Source: Adiantum capillus-veneris
Lineage: Eukaryota > Streptophyta > Polypodiopsida > Polypodiales > Pteridaceae
Direction: 5' to 3'
Assembly (NCBI GenBank): GCA_014529385.2
Contig: CM043942.1
Coordinates: 29,758,969-29,822,968, forward strand
DNA: 64,000 nucleotides
Each line of letters starts with the position of its first letter. Positions within the stretch are counted from its first letter, which is position 1. Under the pieces are notes generated by a model. It was not told the origin of the DNA. It saw only the letters and a list, made by a program, of their open reading frames with translations, and made no database searches. Positions 1 to 11,733 of this stretch are shown here, piece by piece. The translations under genes and the position numbers were made by a program.

Positions 1-494
1 TGCGACCATTGATCCATACGCAAAGGTGTTGTTTTGTTTGCTTGTCTCCGTACCTTTTTCACTTCCTTCTGGCTGACATGCATGTACATAATATTAATGT
101 CAGGTTTAAACACTGGATGAGAGAAGCAACTACTATACGAATTGGAGTAGGTACAGAGTCCCAATTGATTTAGCTAATAAACAAATGCGGCTATAGGTTT
201 TTCCACGATATGTTATTTCCAGGGCAATCCACTGACCATAACAAAAGATGTCATGTGTTCAAAATGTCTATCAATGGCCCTGGATCTCGTGTCGAGCTAG
301 TAAATAGAATGCAACAAGACGAGAGTGGGGACTTGTGAAGAAGCTGGGTTTGCTTTGACCACATACATAGGGTAGGGGGGTGGACAACAATGGGAACACA
401 TGTCTACAATCCTGCGTAGGCCAACTCCACAACTTCCTACTTTTTCTTTGTTCATTTGTAGCATTGTTTAATGATTAAACTTTGTAGGATTCAA
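1..494. other. No recognisable gene
   Basis: AT-rich sequence without a convincing reading frame, RNA gene or repeat. It lies upstream of the decayed MULE-like transposase and may belong to the same element, but no terminal inverted repeat was recognised. Confidence 0.4.
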
Positions 495-2175
495 GAAATG
501 CAAACAATTGCCATGTGTGAGATGAAGGAAGAAGACACACAGACGCAGATCATGTTATGGGGATATGATGAATTCAGTGTTGTTGGACAACGGACACCAT
601 CCAACTGATTTTAGAGGATTCATGGTAGATGAGGTTGGAGTAAATTGCAAGGTATTCGAATTGCATTTAACGGAGGACCTGACAATGTTATGGAAGAAAA
701 AGAACGCTCATGCTTGTTTCATTACGAGCAAAGCTTATACATTCACACCATGCAATACGTGAATAAAAGCTTCGAAGATGAGTACAAGCGTATGTGTAAA
801 TTGTGGTGATGTGCAAGGATCAAGGAAGAGGCAACCACCTTGTACATGAGTATACGAGCTTGGTGGGCTTTTGCCAAAGTGTTTGAATGTAACTTGTCGC
901 AAATGGATTGTTGGCTAAGTTGGTGGCATGTACGGTACCCTCGCTAGAGAAAACACTTCGTTGGGGTAAACATTGCCAAACAATTTTTTGATAGAATCCT
1001 ATATTTTAGTGCTCGAGTACAATGGATGATCCATCGTACATTCCAACTACAAACCTTACTGAAACAAAGCATGTAAGTTGGCTTGCTGGTGAGGAAAACA
1101 AAGAAATGTTGAGTTTGTACGATGCATGCGTGTCTGATCTATCAAACGCTTTGCTTCAAAGTGTGAAGATGCTTGCTTTTGTCAAGGGTAGATATCACGG
1201 AGCTGGACCATCTGCAAAAAAACTTGCTCGTCAGGCACAACAAGGCCGAGCACCAGGCCCAAATGCAATTGCTAGAGAGATTGAGGATGGAATCAGAGGT
1301 ACATCACTCTATCAACAACCAACAATGGAGGGAGATAATATTACAGTAGCTAGGAAGCAAAAACAAGCCAGGATAATGAGTTGTGAGGAGGAGAATACTT
1401 CACATCGACTTGAGTATCTCACTCAAAACATCCCGCGACCTCGTAGAGGTCTCCAAGCAACTACTAGAGTGGTCGGTCAGGTAGTCGAAGAACACGACCG
1501 TGGGCTTGTGGTTGAGAAGATAGACATTCATAAGACAATGTGGGCAATCCATCGTATACCAAGGGAAAGCAGGGTTCAATGTCAAGGGTGGTTAGGATTT
1601 AGACTTGGTAAATGCAAAAAAATATAAAGAACACGGGTGCAAGCGTTGTTGCACCATCCTTTTGGGGTGTTCGGACATGGGAAAGGTGTGATGTTAGTGC
1701 TCACAATAACGGTTCAAAGGCACAATTCATGTGATTGCAATGATAGTGTGGATCACACGTGGCAGATTTGTAGCATAATCACTCAATGCCCTACAAAAGT
1801 CCTGAGTATATGGCCAATGGAAAAGGGAACAAAAGTAAATGCTTCAGAGTTGCTAGAATTGGAGAGAGGCGGCTTCACAGTAAAGAGGTTGCAATTAAGG
1901 AAACCAATAATGTGCATTATCAGCCAGGAGTATCAATACAAGCCTCTAAGAGAGTTGAGTCAACAAAAACCATGGAAGCCCAGATTGTGCAGCACATTGA
2001 CGTGAAGGCAAGCATGCATGAAAAATTCATGGTAGAGACATCTTCTTCACAAGTCCACGGCAAGAGGTATGAAGTTCATGTTGCAAGTAGCCCGATGTGT
2101 ACGTGTGGAGACTTTGCAGAATGAGTAGTACAAAGCAAACCATATATGGCCTGCAAGCATATTCCATTGCTACTT
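495..2175 (+). pseudogene. Decayed MULE-like transposase with SWIM zinc finger
   Basis: Fragments in different frames read as one decayed protein. Near 565-650 a segment reads DFRGFMVDEVGVNCK. From about 658 another frame continues with NGGPDNVMEEKERSCLFHYE, a pattern I associate with MULE/FAR1-type transposases. A 201-codon open piece (1022-1627) starts near TNLTETKHVSWLAGEENKEM. The 3' piece carries a SWIM signature, CxC then CxH: CTCGDF at about 2098-2115, one in-frame TGA at 2122, then MACKHI at about 2146-2163. SWIM fingers occur in MULE transposases and their domesticated relatives. Several frameshifts and stops make it non-functional. No TIRs or TSD were found. Homology ends near 2185, where a LINE fragment begins. 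Exact subfamily is unresolved. Confidence 0.55.
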
Positions 2176-2185
2176 CGGCTTGGAA

Positions 2186-2995
2186 ATGTTGGGTTCTCAA
2201 GAAGTATCTTTTTGACACATTTGTGACACCAGTTCTTCTTTATGGAGTTGAAGCTTGGGAAGGTGCATCTCAAAGTCTACTTGGAAAGAGTTTGAGAATG
2301 TCCAAAGAAATTATCTTACAAACTTTCTCCAAGTTAAGATGCAAACACCATATATATGCTCCTACTTCTCAAGTTGAGATCTCTTCCAATTGAGGTTATG
2401 GGCATGGAAAGGGTTGTGAAGTACATGATAAAAATGTGTCAAAACCCCTCACATCGACTTCTTAAAATTGCATGGGAAGCAAGCAAAAAAGGGTCAAAAG
2501 ACACATAAAAGCAAGATCTTGAGCACGGGATTGATGCAAGACATAAAGAGCCGGTTTGGGAGATGGGATGCATTACACTTGCTACATGATGCCTCAATAG
2601 ACTCCCAAGTGAATGACGCTTTTCTACAATGCCAATGTATTATGGCTTGGGAGGAATTCGATGGGTCCCGCTTCATACATTACACCACCCATATTGTCCC
2701 CAACTACAAAAGCATGTTCTTCACCAAAATAGAAAACCGTACTTAGTCTTATATGCTTGATCCTATCCCCTTGTCAGTGATATGCACTATCATAGTCATT
2801 CAGGCTAGCTTCCACTCCCTTCGATGCGAGATAGAGTATTGGGGCGATGGAGAGGAGTCAAATCGGCTCCACACATATGCTCACTACAGGTTCAAGAGTC
2901 TGAATACCACACACTACTAGAGTGCTTAGCTTTTGCTCATGTCCAAACTTGCTTTCCTCACATTTTCAGCCAGGACTTAGACCTACACACTTTCT
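2186..2995 (+). mobile_element. 5'-truncated LINE fragment (RT C-terminal end)
   Basis: Homologous to the 3' end of the longer LINE at 11780-12316; both share WVLKKYLFD, HKSKILSTG and RWDALHLLHDASIDSQVN. The match begins abruptly at 2186, directly after the SWIM remnant, as expected for a 5'-truncated insertion by target-primed reverse transcription. It extends past the end of the longer copy and encodes a Cys/His-containing tail (ESEYHTLLEC at about 2896-2925). Frameshifts interrupt it. Copia element C1 copy 1 was inserted at its right end, so the original 3' end, poly(A) and TSD are not visible. Confidence 0.7.
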
Positions 2996-3220
2996 TGTTA
3001 CCATATACATGTGGTAGTGATGTGTGTGAACACACTAGGACCGCCGGGGTATTTTTTCCCTCTTTGAGGTTTTTCCCCCCGAGCATTATATATACGCCCA
3101 TCACTCTAGGGCTATCTATCTTTCTATTGCACACTAAGTAACACACTATCTATTGTGTGCCTTGAGCTTCCTTCATCTTCTCCAAGCTGTGTGCGTTTCT
3201 CTGCAACCCTAATTCCAACA
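2996..3220 (+). repeat. 5' LTR of C1 copy 1
   Basis: 225 bp starting TGTTACCATA and ending AATTCCAACA, followed by a methionine-tRNA-type primer site. It matches 42462-42689 and the truncated 8085-8222. A TATATATA run at 3087-3094 is the likely promoter TATA box. Confidence 0.88.
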
Positions 3221-3222
3221 AT

Positions 3223-3234
3223 TAGTATCAAAGC
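3223..3234 (+). other. Primer binding site of C1 copy 1
   Basis: TAGTATCAAAGC, two bases after the 5' LTR. It differs at two positions from the initiator-methionine tRNA complement TGGTATCAGAGC, which is intact in C1 copy 2 (42692-42703). Confidence 0.75.
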
Positions 3235-3581
3235 AGGTTACGTCCTCCCGGGCTTAGTCGTCAGCTGCTCCAGCACACGCTTGCTCACTTTCTCCGATAC
3301 AATGAGGTTTGGCGAGCGTTTGCAGGTCGACAAATATTTCGAGTAAGCTCGTAGAGCTTAGTCTGCTCAGATTCTTGATTCGGGCTCATTTCGGCCTCCG
3401 TTTCCACTACAGGCAGGTCTGCACAGGCAATTTTGTCATTTTGTGTAGAATTTCTGTCAGTGTAGATTTTTGCATCACAGGTGCCTTATAGTCTGCTACG
3501 GTTTGTGCTATATAGCACGTGTTGTTCTCGCCCCGTTTCTCCTATTTTAGGGCAGTTTTCACATCAGGTGCAACATTTACC

Positions 3582-4600
3582 ATGGCTGACACAACACAGA
3601 TGTCTTTAAGATGTTTGCTGCTGAGGACAGGTTGGATGGGGACAATTACCCTATGTGGGGTTATATGATGCAACGCGTTCTTGTGTCAAAGGGCGTCTGG
3701 AATATTGTGCAGGGCATTGATGTACATCCTGGTTCTGAGGATGTAGGCGATGTTGAGGATGTTGCAGGTCTTGCTGCAAGGATTGCTGCTATTAGAGTTG
3801 TTTTGCCTACGACAAAACAAGCTCGTTGAGATGTAAAGGATGCATAGGCTCATGCATTGATTGCGTTGTCTCTGAAGTGCACATTGTTCCTCACATCTGT
3901 TTAGCAAAATCTGCAAAACAGGCTTCTTTATGCAAGCCGCAATGAGGCTAAAATTATGCTTTGCTGCGTAAAGAGCTCGAGTCGAAGATTATGCATGAGG
4001 AAGATGATATGGACACTTTCCTTGCTAGTGTCAAGGATATCAATGAGAAACTTATTTCTGCAGGTGAAGTCATTTCACACAGTTCCCTTGTGCAGACCGT
4101 TCTTGATGCCTTACCAGATTCTTACCAGACTTTTGCTAGTACTTGGAGACTTATGACCCAAGGAAATCCAGAAGTCGTCAAGTTTGAAGCATTATGCACA
4201 TTGCTGTTTCAAGAGTCACTTTCCAGAAAAAAAAGGACTAGACAACGTGCACTTGAACATGCTTTTATTGCTTCTCAAAGAAAGGGTGGTAATAGCAATG
4301 CAGCCACTTCTTATGGTTCTGCTGCGAGTGGCAAAACTTTTGTTCCTAATGCTCCTGCTGGCAGCACTTCGTCTGGCAATTCTGGTGATAAGGGCAAAAA
4401 GAAGATGCGTTGCCATTATTGTAAAGCTAATGATCACTTCATCAAGCAGTGTCCTAAGTTGAAGGTGAAAGAGGCTAAGAAGGAGGGTGGTTCCACTACA
4501 AATGCTGGTTCCACTACAAAGGCAGCCATTGTTGAGTCTTCTATGAAAGGAGACTGTGATGCTGATGTCGATGCAGAATGGGCTTTTAGTGCAGAGTGCA
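3582..4600 (+). pseudogene. gag: C1 copy 1 gag (capsid and zinc knuckle), broken
   Basis: The ATG at 3582 starts MADTTQMS, matching MADNNN in copy 2. The frame changes within about 15 codons and again in the capsid region. The longest piece (3961-4899) reads KELESKIMHEEDDMDTF, then a UBN2-like capsid segment. A CCHC zinc knuckle at about 4408-4455 (CHYCKANDHFIKQC; spacing CX2CX4HX4C) has all four ligands intact, unlike copy 2. Gag would package element RNA in cytoplasmic particles; this copy cannot encode a full-length one. Confidence 0.85.
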
Positions 4601-6068
4601 CTTACAATCCTGCCGTCCATGATGCATGCTTGTTAGTTGTTGCAGATTCACATGTGTGGTATTTCGACAGTGGTGCTACAAAGCACATTACCTCACATCA
4701 TGAATTGTTCACCTCTCTCGAGTCTGTCCCTCATGGGAATTCTGTCACTTGTGCCAACAATGCCTCTTATCCGGTTCAAAGAGTTGGAAAGATTGTGCTT
4801 ACTGCTGCTAATGGCAGTTCTTTCACACTTGTTGATGCACTTTATGTACCTGGGATCAAGAAGAATATTTTGTCTTTTTTCTTTTTCTGCACTTGCTAGA
4901 CTTCGACTTGTAGTCAGATTTGTGGATGACAGATGTACAGTTCATGATCTCAGTTTTGGTGATGAAATCGTTGCGTCTGGGCTTTTGTGCCGTGGGCTGT
5001 ATAAGCTCACTTTGTATGACAGGTGTGGACAAAATTTTGCAAATGCAGTTGCAGATTCAAGGGCTATTTGAGATGCAAAACTTTGGCATGCACATTTTGG
5101 TCATCTGAATTTTGCTAGTTTGTTGTGTTTGCAGAACTTTGATATGGTTGCTTCTTTGCCACTTCTTGAAGCACCTGTCAAACATGTTTGTGAAGGCTGT
5201 ATTTTGGGTAAGATGCAACGTTCTAAGTTTCCAAAGGATGGTTCAGTTGGGGCCACATGCAGGTTGCAGCTTGTGCATAGTGATGTTTGTGGGCCCATGC
5301 AAACTCCATCCTTGGGCAATTACCTTTACTTCGTGACTTTCATTGATGATTACTCCAGGCATGCATGGGTATTTCCGCTTAAAGAGAAGTTCAAAGTTTT
5401 TATGTGCTTCAAACAATTTCTGGCTATGGCTGAAAATGTCTCAAAATGTACTATGGGCACCCTCCGTTCCGATCGAGGGGGGGAGTATATGTCTCATGAA
5501 TTCAATGCATTTCTGGCTAGTCGTGGATAAAACACCAATGTACAACGCCTTATACACCTCAACAAAATGGTGTTGCTGAGAGGAAAAAAGGTCACTTATG
5601 GAAATGGCACGATGTATGGTCAAAAGTCAAGCTTTGCCGCATTCTTTTTGGCTTGAGGCCATCATGTGTGCCACTTATGTACTAAACAGGTGTCCTACAA
5701 AATCTTTGTAGTCTATTACTCCATATGAAGCATGGCATGATAGAAAGCCTTCTATTGAGCACATGTGTGTTTTTGGTTGTTTGGCATATGCTTTGGTGCC
5801 ACAAACACAATGCAGAAAATTGGATGATAAGGCTGTCAAATGTATTTTTGTTGGTTATAGTGCTGAAAGCAAAGGTTATGGGTTGTATCATCCGCAAACA
5901 AAATGTATTCTGGTTTCACTGGATGCAGTGTTTGTGGAAGGTTCTGTTCAGCCCTTGCTATCATGTACTAGAGACAGTAATGTAAGCTCACATGACATTT
6001 ATGACACTTTGTTACCTCTTTTTAGTGGTGGAAATACGAATGTAAGTTCCAAGGAGGCAAATGTATAG
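4601..6068 (+). pseudogene. pol: C1 copy 1 protease and integrase, broken
   Basis: The protease motif WYFDSGATKHIT lies at about 4657-4692 (catalytic DSG). A gag-pre-integrase segment follows in shifted frames, with HVCEGCILGKMQRSKFP near 5185-5235. The integrase core reads LVHSDVCGPMQTPS and TLRSDRGGEYMSHEF in the 5120-5530 frame, giving the first two catalytic Asp; the Glu region near 5575 is in another frame. Frameshifts occur near 4875 and 5525 and a stop at about 5069. Intact copia enzymes cleave Gag-Pol and insert cDNA; this one is dead. Confidence 0.85.
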
Positions 6069-6071
6069 CCT

Positions 6072-8009
6072 ATGGGGGTTTCTGAAAATGTTACATATCA
6101 TCGTATTACTGATGCAGATGTACATGATGTACTTGATGAGGAAAATACTGAAAATGAGCAGGTTAGAGGTATGACAAAATGGCTGGTGCACACTTTGCGT
6201 GACAGTAAATTGGATGCACCTTTGTCTAGTCGTACTCATTCAAGCTCTTTGCGCAGCAAGTGCTAAGCAACCTGCGCACCACGTTTCTGTCCTGCAAATC
6301 AGCCACTATCGCTACCTGGCTTACATGCATCTTATGCATCAGATTGTTATGCTTTGGCTGTGTCTAGCATACATGATGTTGAGAAACCTCTGTCTTTTGA
6401 TGAAGCATAGAATTCAAAAAATTGGATGGCTGCCATGCAATCAAAATATGATGCACTTATAGAAAATGACACATGGACTTTATGTGATTTGCCTCCTGGC
6501 AAAAAGGCCATTGGTACGAGGTGGGTTTACAAGTTGAAATGCAAGCCGGATGGTGAGATCGATCGCCATAAGGCTCGACTTGTTGCAAAGGGTTATGCAC
6601 AACAAAAAGGCATAGATTATGAAGAAACTTATTCTCCCACTTGTCGTATGACTACTGTGCATTTTTTATGTGCATTGATAGCTCATTTTGGTTGGGATGT
6701 ACATCAATCAGACATTGTTACTGCTTTCTTGCATGGTGACATATTGGAGGAAGTTTATGTGCATTGATAGCTCATTTTGGTTGGGATGTACATCAATCAG
6801 ACATTGTTACTGCTTTGTTGCATGGTGACATATTTGAGAAACTTTATGTAACGCAGCCTCACGGTTTTGTCATAAAAGAACAAGAGGACAAAGTGTGCAG
6901 ATGTAAGAAGGCTTTGTATGGGTTGAAACAATCTCCTCATTCTTGGTATGAGAAAGCTGACACTCATTTGGTCAAATGAGGCTTTCGTAAGAGTCCAACA
7001 GAAAGCACATTGTATGTAAAGCGTGAGGCTGATGTACTTCTCATAGTGGTACTTTATGTCGATGATTTGCTGATCACTGGACCAAATGAGAGACATATTG
7101 CTGAATTTAAGACTAAATTGAATGTTACTTTCAAGATGAAATATTTGGGGCTGTTGCATCATTACTTGGGTATACAATTAAAGCAGTGTGATGGTGGTAT
7201 TGCCTTGTGTCAGAAAAGTTACATAGAGACATTGCTATGTAAGTTTGGACTTGAGGATTGCAAACCTATTGCCACTCCCATGGAACAGGTTTGAAGTTGA
7301 GTCTACATGATGCTGGCGATCCTGCTGATGTCACTCTTTATCAAACTGTTGTGGCTGCCTCATTTATGTATGCAACACGAGGCCAGATATTCAGTTTGCA
7401 GTCTCACAGGTCATCAAATTTATGCATAGCTCAGGGTCTAAGCATTGGCAAACTGTCAAGAGGATTTTCCGCTACCTTAATGGCACTTTACATCTTGGCT
7501 TGTTTTATCCCAAGGGGGGATCATTGCCGCCAGACTTACATGCTTTTTCAGACTCAGATTGGGCTGGTTGTTTTGACACGCGAGTGTCCACAAGTGGTTT
7601 TTGTTTCATGCTTGGCAGTTCATGTATATCATGGTTGAGCAAGAAGCAACCTATTGTGGCCACTTCAAGTTGTGAGGCTGAGTACAGGGCAGTCTTCACA
7701 ACTATGATTGAGTGTGTATGGCTCAGACGCCTTATGGCTGATTTGGGTGTTGGATAGGACACTGCCAACACGATCTACACTGATAGTCAAAGCGCATTGG
7801 CAGTTGAGAGGAACCCAGTTTTTCATGCTCGCACAAAGCACATTGAGGTGCATTACCACTATGTCAGGGAGAGGCTCTCAGCAGGAGAGATCACCTTGGC
7901 TTATGTGCCAACACAGGACAACCTTGCAGATCTTTTCACAAAGGCATTGTCTCGTGAGAAGCTTGAAGCTTTCCGCAAAGCTTTGGGCTTACTCCCCTTT
8001 GTGGACTGA
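6072..8009 (+). pseudogene. pol: C1 copy 1 reverse transcriptase and RNase H, broken
   Basis: The RT N-terminal part (6426-6767) includes GTRWVYKLKCKPDGEIDRHK and ARLVAKGYAQQKGIDYEET. The reading is then broken by an 89-bp tandem duplication. The second part contains ALYGLKQSPHSWYEKA and the active site LYVDDLL (about 7051-7071). RNase H starts with FSDSDWAGC (about 7545-7571) and holds SSCEAEYRA. A single in-frame TAG at 7755-7757 separates it from YTDSQSALAVERNPVFHART and the terminal ADLFTKALSREKLEAFRK (ends 8009). These are textbook copia RT/RNase H motifs. Confidence 0.9.
6671..6848 (+). repeat. 89-bp tandem duplication in C1 copy 1 RT
   Basis: The segment starting TGCATTGATAGCTCATTTTG at 6671 recurs at 6760, offset 89 bp. 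Both copies encode IAHFGWDVHQSDIVTA. The two units differ at several bases (CTTTCTTGC versus CTTTGTTGC, and the 3' parts). Because 89 is not a multiple of three, the duplication shifts the frame. Short TTTATGT homology lies at the junctions. Confidence 0.92.
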
Positions 8010-8074
8010 TCATGTCCTCAGGGCATGGCACTTCCCTTTACTCGTGTGCCAGCTCTCGTTCACCGCATCCCTCC

Positions 8075-8084
8075 AGGGGGGATT
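8075..8084 (+). other. Polypurine tract of C1 copy 1
   Basis: AGGGGGGA immediately before the TGTTAG start of the 3' LTR, the expected place for plus-strand priming. Confidence 0.7.
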
Positions 8085-8222
8085 TGTTAGCATATGCATG
8101 TGGTAGTGATGTGTGTGAACACACTAGGACCACCGGGGCATTTTTTCCCTCTTTAGGAGGTTTCCCCCCCCGAGCATTGTATATACGCCCAACACTCTAG
8201 GGCTATCTATCTTTCCATTGCA
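8085..8222 (+). repeat. Truncated 3' LTR of C1 copy 1
   Basis: 138 bp matching the first part of the 5' LTR, from TGTTAGCATA through CTATCTTTCCATTGCA. It stops at about 8222, where an unrelated antisense gypsy RT fragment starts. The remaining LTR portion is absent. Confidence 0.85.
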
Positions 8223-8466
8223 GCCCCATACATACTACATGGTCCATCGAGATTCCTTCTTGATAAACAATAAGTCCCAAGTATTTGATCTTTGGGGAGA
8301 AGAATGCACACTTGCTCATCTTAGGATATAGGTTGGGTCGTTGCAAAAGATCTAGCAACTTTCTAAGGTGACATTTGTGTTGTTCCTTATGCTTTGAGTG
8401 GACTAGAATGTCAACAAAGAAGACAAGGAAAAATCGTATAGGTAACACGTGGATTTTTGGTCCCAT
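8223..8466 (-). pseudogene. Antisense Ty3/gypsy RT fragment
   Basis: On the minus strand the piece reads FFVDILVHSKHKEQHKCHL, then LYPKMSKCAFFSPKIKYLG and GISMDH, the palm-to-thumb part of a gypsy RT. The usual F-V-D-D is reduced to FVD. Only about 80 codons remain, with no LTR. It is wedged between the truncated C1 LTR and the LINE and does not belong to either. Confidence 0.75.
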
Positions 8467-8524
8467 AGGTCATAATTGACCTCCAAGGATGATAATAAAA
8501 TCTATCTATCTATCTTTCTAATAC

Positions 8525-9264
8525 TTGAAATTGAGCCCTCACACTAGTTTATCATTTAGCTATAGTCTTAAAATGTTAGCTCAACTTTTCCTTTTTATGA
8601 TGGAGAATGGCACACTAAGGGTACTTGTGGTTGAGAATGAGAATCTCAAGAGGACACTTGAGATGCAAACAACACATCTAATGCAACTTGAAGAGGAAGT
8701 CAAGGAATGTAAACTCTCTCTTGTGGACTTGAATGCTTTGAAGGAGCGCATGAGCAAAGTAGAGCATGACCATGTATTGAAAGAGGAGAAATTTAATACT
8801 AGGAGCCGGTATGTATGCGACATGAAAAATGTATGCTCAAACAAGTCTTGAGATGATGTATGTGGTAACAATGCGGTTCCTAATTCCTCACTCATGCGGT
8901 TCAAACAAAGAATGTTGAGAATGTGGATGTGGAGGATTTGAAGGAATGGGAGCGACGTTCCAAGAACATTGTTATTCGTGGAATTTCCAGAGAGAAGTTA
9001 GAGACACCTCCTTCTCTTGCCATTGCTATCGAAGATTTCTTCAAAACCCACTTTGGCATGTCCAGAGTTATGGTCTATGGAGCACATAGAGTGGGTAAAA
9101 AAGGAGCTCCTCGCTCGGGAGAACGGCCAATTGTATGCACCATACTGGAGAAGACTAAACGAAAGATTATCCTTGATAATAGTCGGATCTATTTGAGGGA
9201 TGCAAAATGTTTTGTATGTGAAGATCGCACTATTAAGCAACAAAATATGTGTAGCAAGGCATAG
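8525..9264 (+). pseudogene. LINE ORF1-like protein, two pieces
   Basis: The first piece (8525-8851) holds a heptad-like region with VVENENLKRTLEM and LEEEVKECKLSLVDL, predicted to form a coiled coil. The second (8923-9264) reads ERRSKNIVIRGISREKLE, then AHRVGKK and IVCTILEKTKRKIILDNSR, resembling the RRM-like core of L1-type ORF1 proteins. These are RNA-binding, trimer-forming proteins of the retrotransposition complex. A stop at about 8850 and a frame change separate the pieces. Confidence 0.65.
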
Positions 9265-9383
9265 AAGAAAAAGAATAAGATAAACAAGGAGATCTCTCAC
9301 GAAGAAAATGTGTCCAAGGAGGAGGCAAGTCCCTCAAGAAAATAGGGATGCGTGACCTATGAGACCGAGTTACAATTGAAAAT

Positions 9384-10140
9384 ATGATTTTGGAATTGTA
9401 ATGGATACCCATGGAATGCGAGGGTTGGCATTGATGAACTAACAAGCAAAGACAATGTTGTACTTCTTGTTGAAACTTGGGAGCATGATACACAAAGGAT
9501 TAACGGCTTGGAGGATTACAATGTATATTCATTGATGTGGTCAAAGAATCTCAAGCAACAAAGAGGGCAAGGAGGTGTAGCATGTATGGTTAAGAAAGGA
9601 TTGGAAGATTTTGTATCAATTGTGAAAGATGACAAGTACAAACGTTATGTATGGCTACAAATTATGACACTCAAAAGAGCACCCATCTTTGTAGACGGTT
9701 GCTACATTCCTCATCACGATTCCCCCTTTTATGCTTGCATGGATAGAGATCAGCCATTTTCAGATTTAGAAGAAGACATTGCTTATTTCAAAGGCAAAGG
9801 TGATGTTATTGTATTTGGGGATATGAATGCTCGCACAAAAACATTGCAACATGATACACAACAATTTGATATGCCATACATTTCAAGGAAGTTGGAGGAA
9901 GTTCACTTGTATGATCATACTTCAATGGATAAGAAAGAGCCGGATCACTATGGAAAGCTACTTTTACACATGTATAATAGCACGGGTATGCTCATTGCCA
10001 ATGGTGTATCTTTGTGGAGTGGAACCAATGGATTTACATGTAGGAAACATAATGGGGATAGTGTGATTGACTATATGCTACTCTCCGAAGCCAGCATGTA
10101 TCACATAAAGAGTTTTATGTTTGGCCAATGGACCCCGTAA
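9384..10140 (+). pseudogene. LINE endonuclease domain
   Basis: An open frame from about 9384 to 10140 begins near WNCNGYPWNARVGIDEL and contains VETWEHD, VFGDMNARTK (the GDxN motif of APE-type endonucleases) and DSVIDYMLLS near the end. These correspond to conserved metal- and phosphate-binding segments. The domain nicks target DNA to prime reverse transcription. This is the best-preserved part of the LINE. It ends at a TAA at 10138-10140; the linker to the RT follows with stops. Confidence 0.8.
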
Positions 10141-10689
10141 TCCAACCATCGGACCTTATTTATTGACCTTTCATGTGGAGAAGCAACTAAGCTTGATAAT
10201 CTCATCCAAAGGGAAGAGAAATTATCACTATGTATGGATTTCAAATGGGCACCAATGTACATTGAAATGGTTGAGCAAAAGTTATGGATGACAAAGCTTC
10301 AATACGATGCACCATTGGAAACTAAATGGGAAGCTTTCAAGAAAGTTGTTTGTTCTTATGTCGAAGAATGCTTTGCCATAGAGCATCGCCATGGTATCTA
10401 CAGAATGTGGTTTGATAAAGAATGTCAAGATGCTTGAAAGTCTTTGATAAAGCTTGATGCAACTATGGACAAAGACAACTATCAAAGTCATTTGCGTACA
10501 TACAAGGCATTGATTCAAAAGAAGAGAAGAAGATGGGAAGTAAAGCAACAAATGTTTCAAGTCTAAGAAAAGACACATGCATGTGAAAGATTTTGGAGAC
10601 ACTTGAGGGGCAAGCGGGTTGAGAATTTTGGTAACTTGAGTCTTGTGGATATGTACACACATTGTAGGTAATTATATGAGCAAGAAAAT
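10141..10689 (+). pseudogene. LINE endonuclease-RT linker
   Basis: A piece at 10234-10437 reads MDFKWAPMYIEMVEQKLW and RMWFDKECQDA, as in the linker that precedes RT in LINE ORF2 proteins. TGA at 10435-10437 and further stops interrupt it. Confidence 0.5.
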
Positions 10690-11733
10690 GCTAAAAAAAA
10701 ACCATTTTATGGTTTACTCCCATGCATGCCCTCTTTTTTTACTATTGAGGATGTAAGTGGTGGGCTTGAAAAATTGTCCACTTGCAAAGCGAGATATCTT
10801 CAAGGTATCAAGCCGGAGATGATCAAATGGATGAGAGATTTTACCCATGAGTGGATGTGTGATATGTTCAGCCTTGCACTTCAACACGGTATGCCTTATG
10901 ATTGGAGTACTAACTGGGTTAAGCCTTTGTATAAAGGAGGGGATGTAAAGAATGTAAACAACTATTGGACTATAATGATTGGATCTCTTATGGAAAAGTT
11001 GTTTGGGTGCATAATGGAGATGAAATTGAGTGATTGGGCTGAAGAGAATGAAAAGCGTGCAAAAGGACAAGCGGTTTTTCATTGATGTCATAGCACCAAT
11101 GATCATCTTTTCACTCTTTGTGTTCTCATGGAGGAAAGACAAGAGATGTATTGTTGTTTTGTGGACTTTAAGAAAGCCTTTGATATGATTCCACGTAAAA
11201 ATTTGTGGAGAAGGATGGAAGAACTCGAAGTGCCAAGTGAGTTTATGCTTGCGGTTTTTTGAATCTATGAGAAGGTGATTTGTCAATTGCGCATGAGAAG
11301 ATAAATTTTAGTAATTATTGTAAGCACTATTGGGGTTAAACAAGGATGTCCATTGTCACCAACTCTGTTTGGTCTATGCATCGATCAATTGGAACAAATG
11401 GTACTTGAGTTTATGTAAGAAGAAGGCATTGAAGAGGTCACTATTTGCAATGTGGTAATCGTGCTTTTGTTGTATGTCGATGATGTAGTGCTTCTAGCAC
11501 ACAATTTAGAAGATGCACAAAAGCTTATGGTTGTCCTTGAGAACTTTTGCTCGCATAGTGGACTGATTGTGAATGAATCCAAAACAAAGGTTATGCTTGT
11601 GAAAACCAACCATAAGGAGAAGCCATGCATTGTGTACAACAATGAGACACTTGAAGTTGTTGAGAGCTTTAAGTACCTTGGCCTTGAGGTTCCGTCCAGA
11701 ATGTGCTATGCGTCGTTTGAAAGCAGGAAATAG
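10690..11733 (+). pseudogene. LINE reverse transcriptase, broken
   Basis: 10726-11085 gives the RT N-terminus (STCKARYLQGIKPEMIKWM, WVKPLYKGGDVKNVNNYW). Downstream frames encode CCFVDFKKAFDMIPRKNLW (first catalytic Asp), GVKQGCPLSPTLFGLCIDQL and the active site LLLYVDDVVLLA (about 11463-11498), followed by SGLIVNESKTKVM and FKYLGLEVPS. These motifs are diagnostic of non-LTR RT. At least four stops or frameshifts inactivate it. Confidence 0.85.

Larger units (their letters stand above)
2996..8222 (+). mobile_element. Ty1/copia element C1, copy 1 (degenerate)
   Basis: Plus-oriented copia element in the order LTR, PBS, gag, protease, integrase, RT, RNase H, PPT, LTR; integrase before RT defines Ty1/copia. 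The 5' LTR (2996-3220) begins TGTTACC and ends CCAACA. The 3' LTR (8085-8222) is cut short. A second copy at 42462-63945 is closely related, with LTRs, leader and gag alignable by eye. Coding capacity is lost through many stops, frameshifts and an 89-bp tandem duplication in RT. It sits in the tail of a LINE fragment. No TSD can be assessed because the 3' end is truncated. Confidence 0.9.

Noticed and set aside
1400-1585. Minus-strand ORFs opposite the MULE remnant and similar antisense frames throughout
   Set aside because: Shadows of plus-strand coding sequence without their own motifs.
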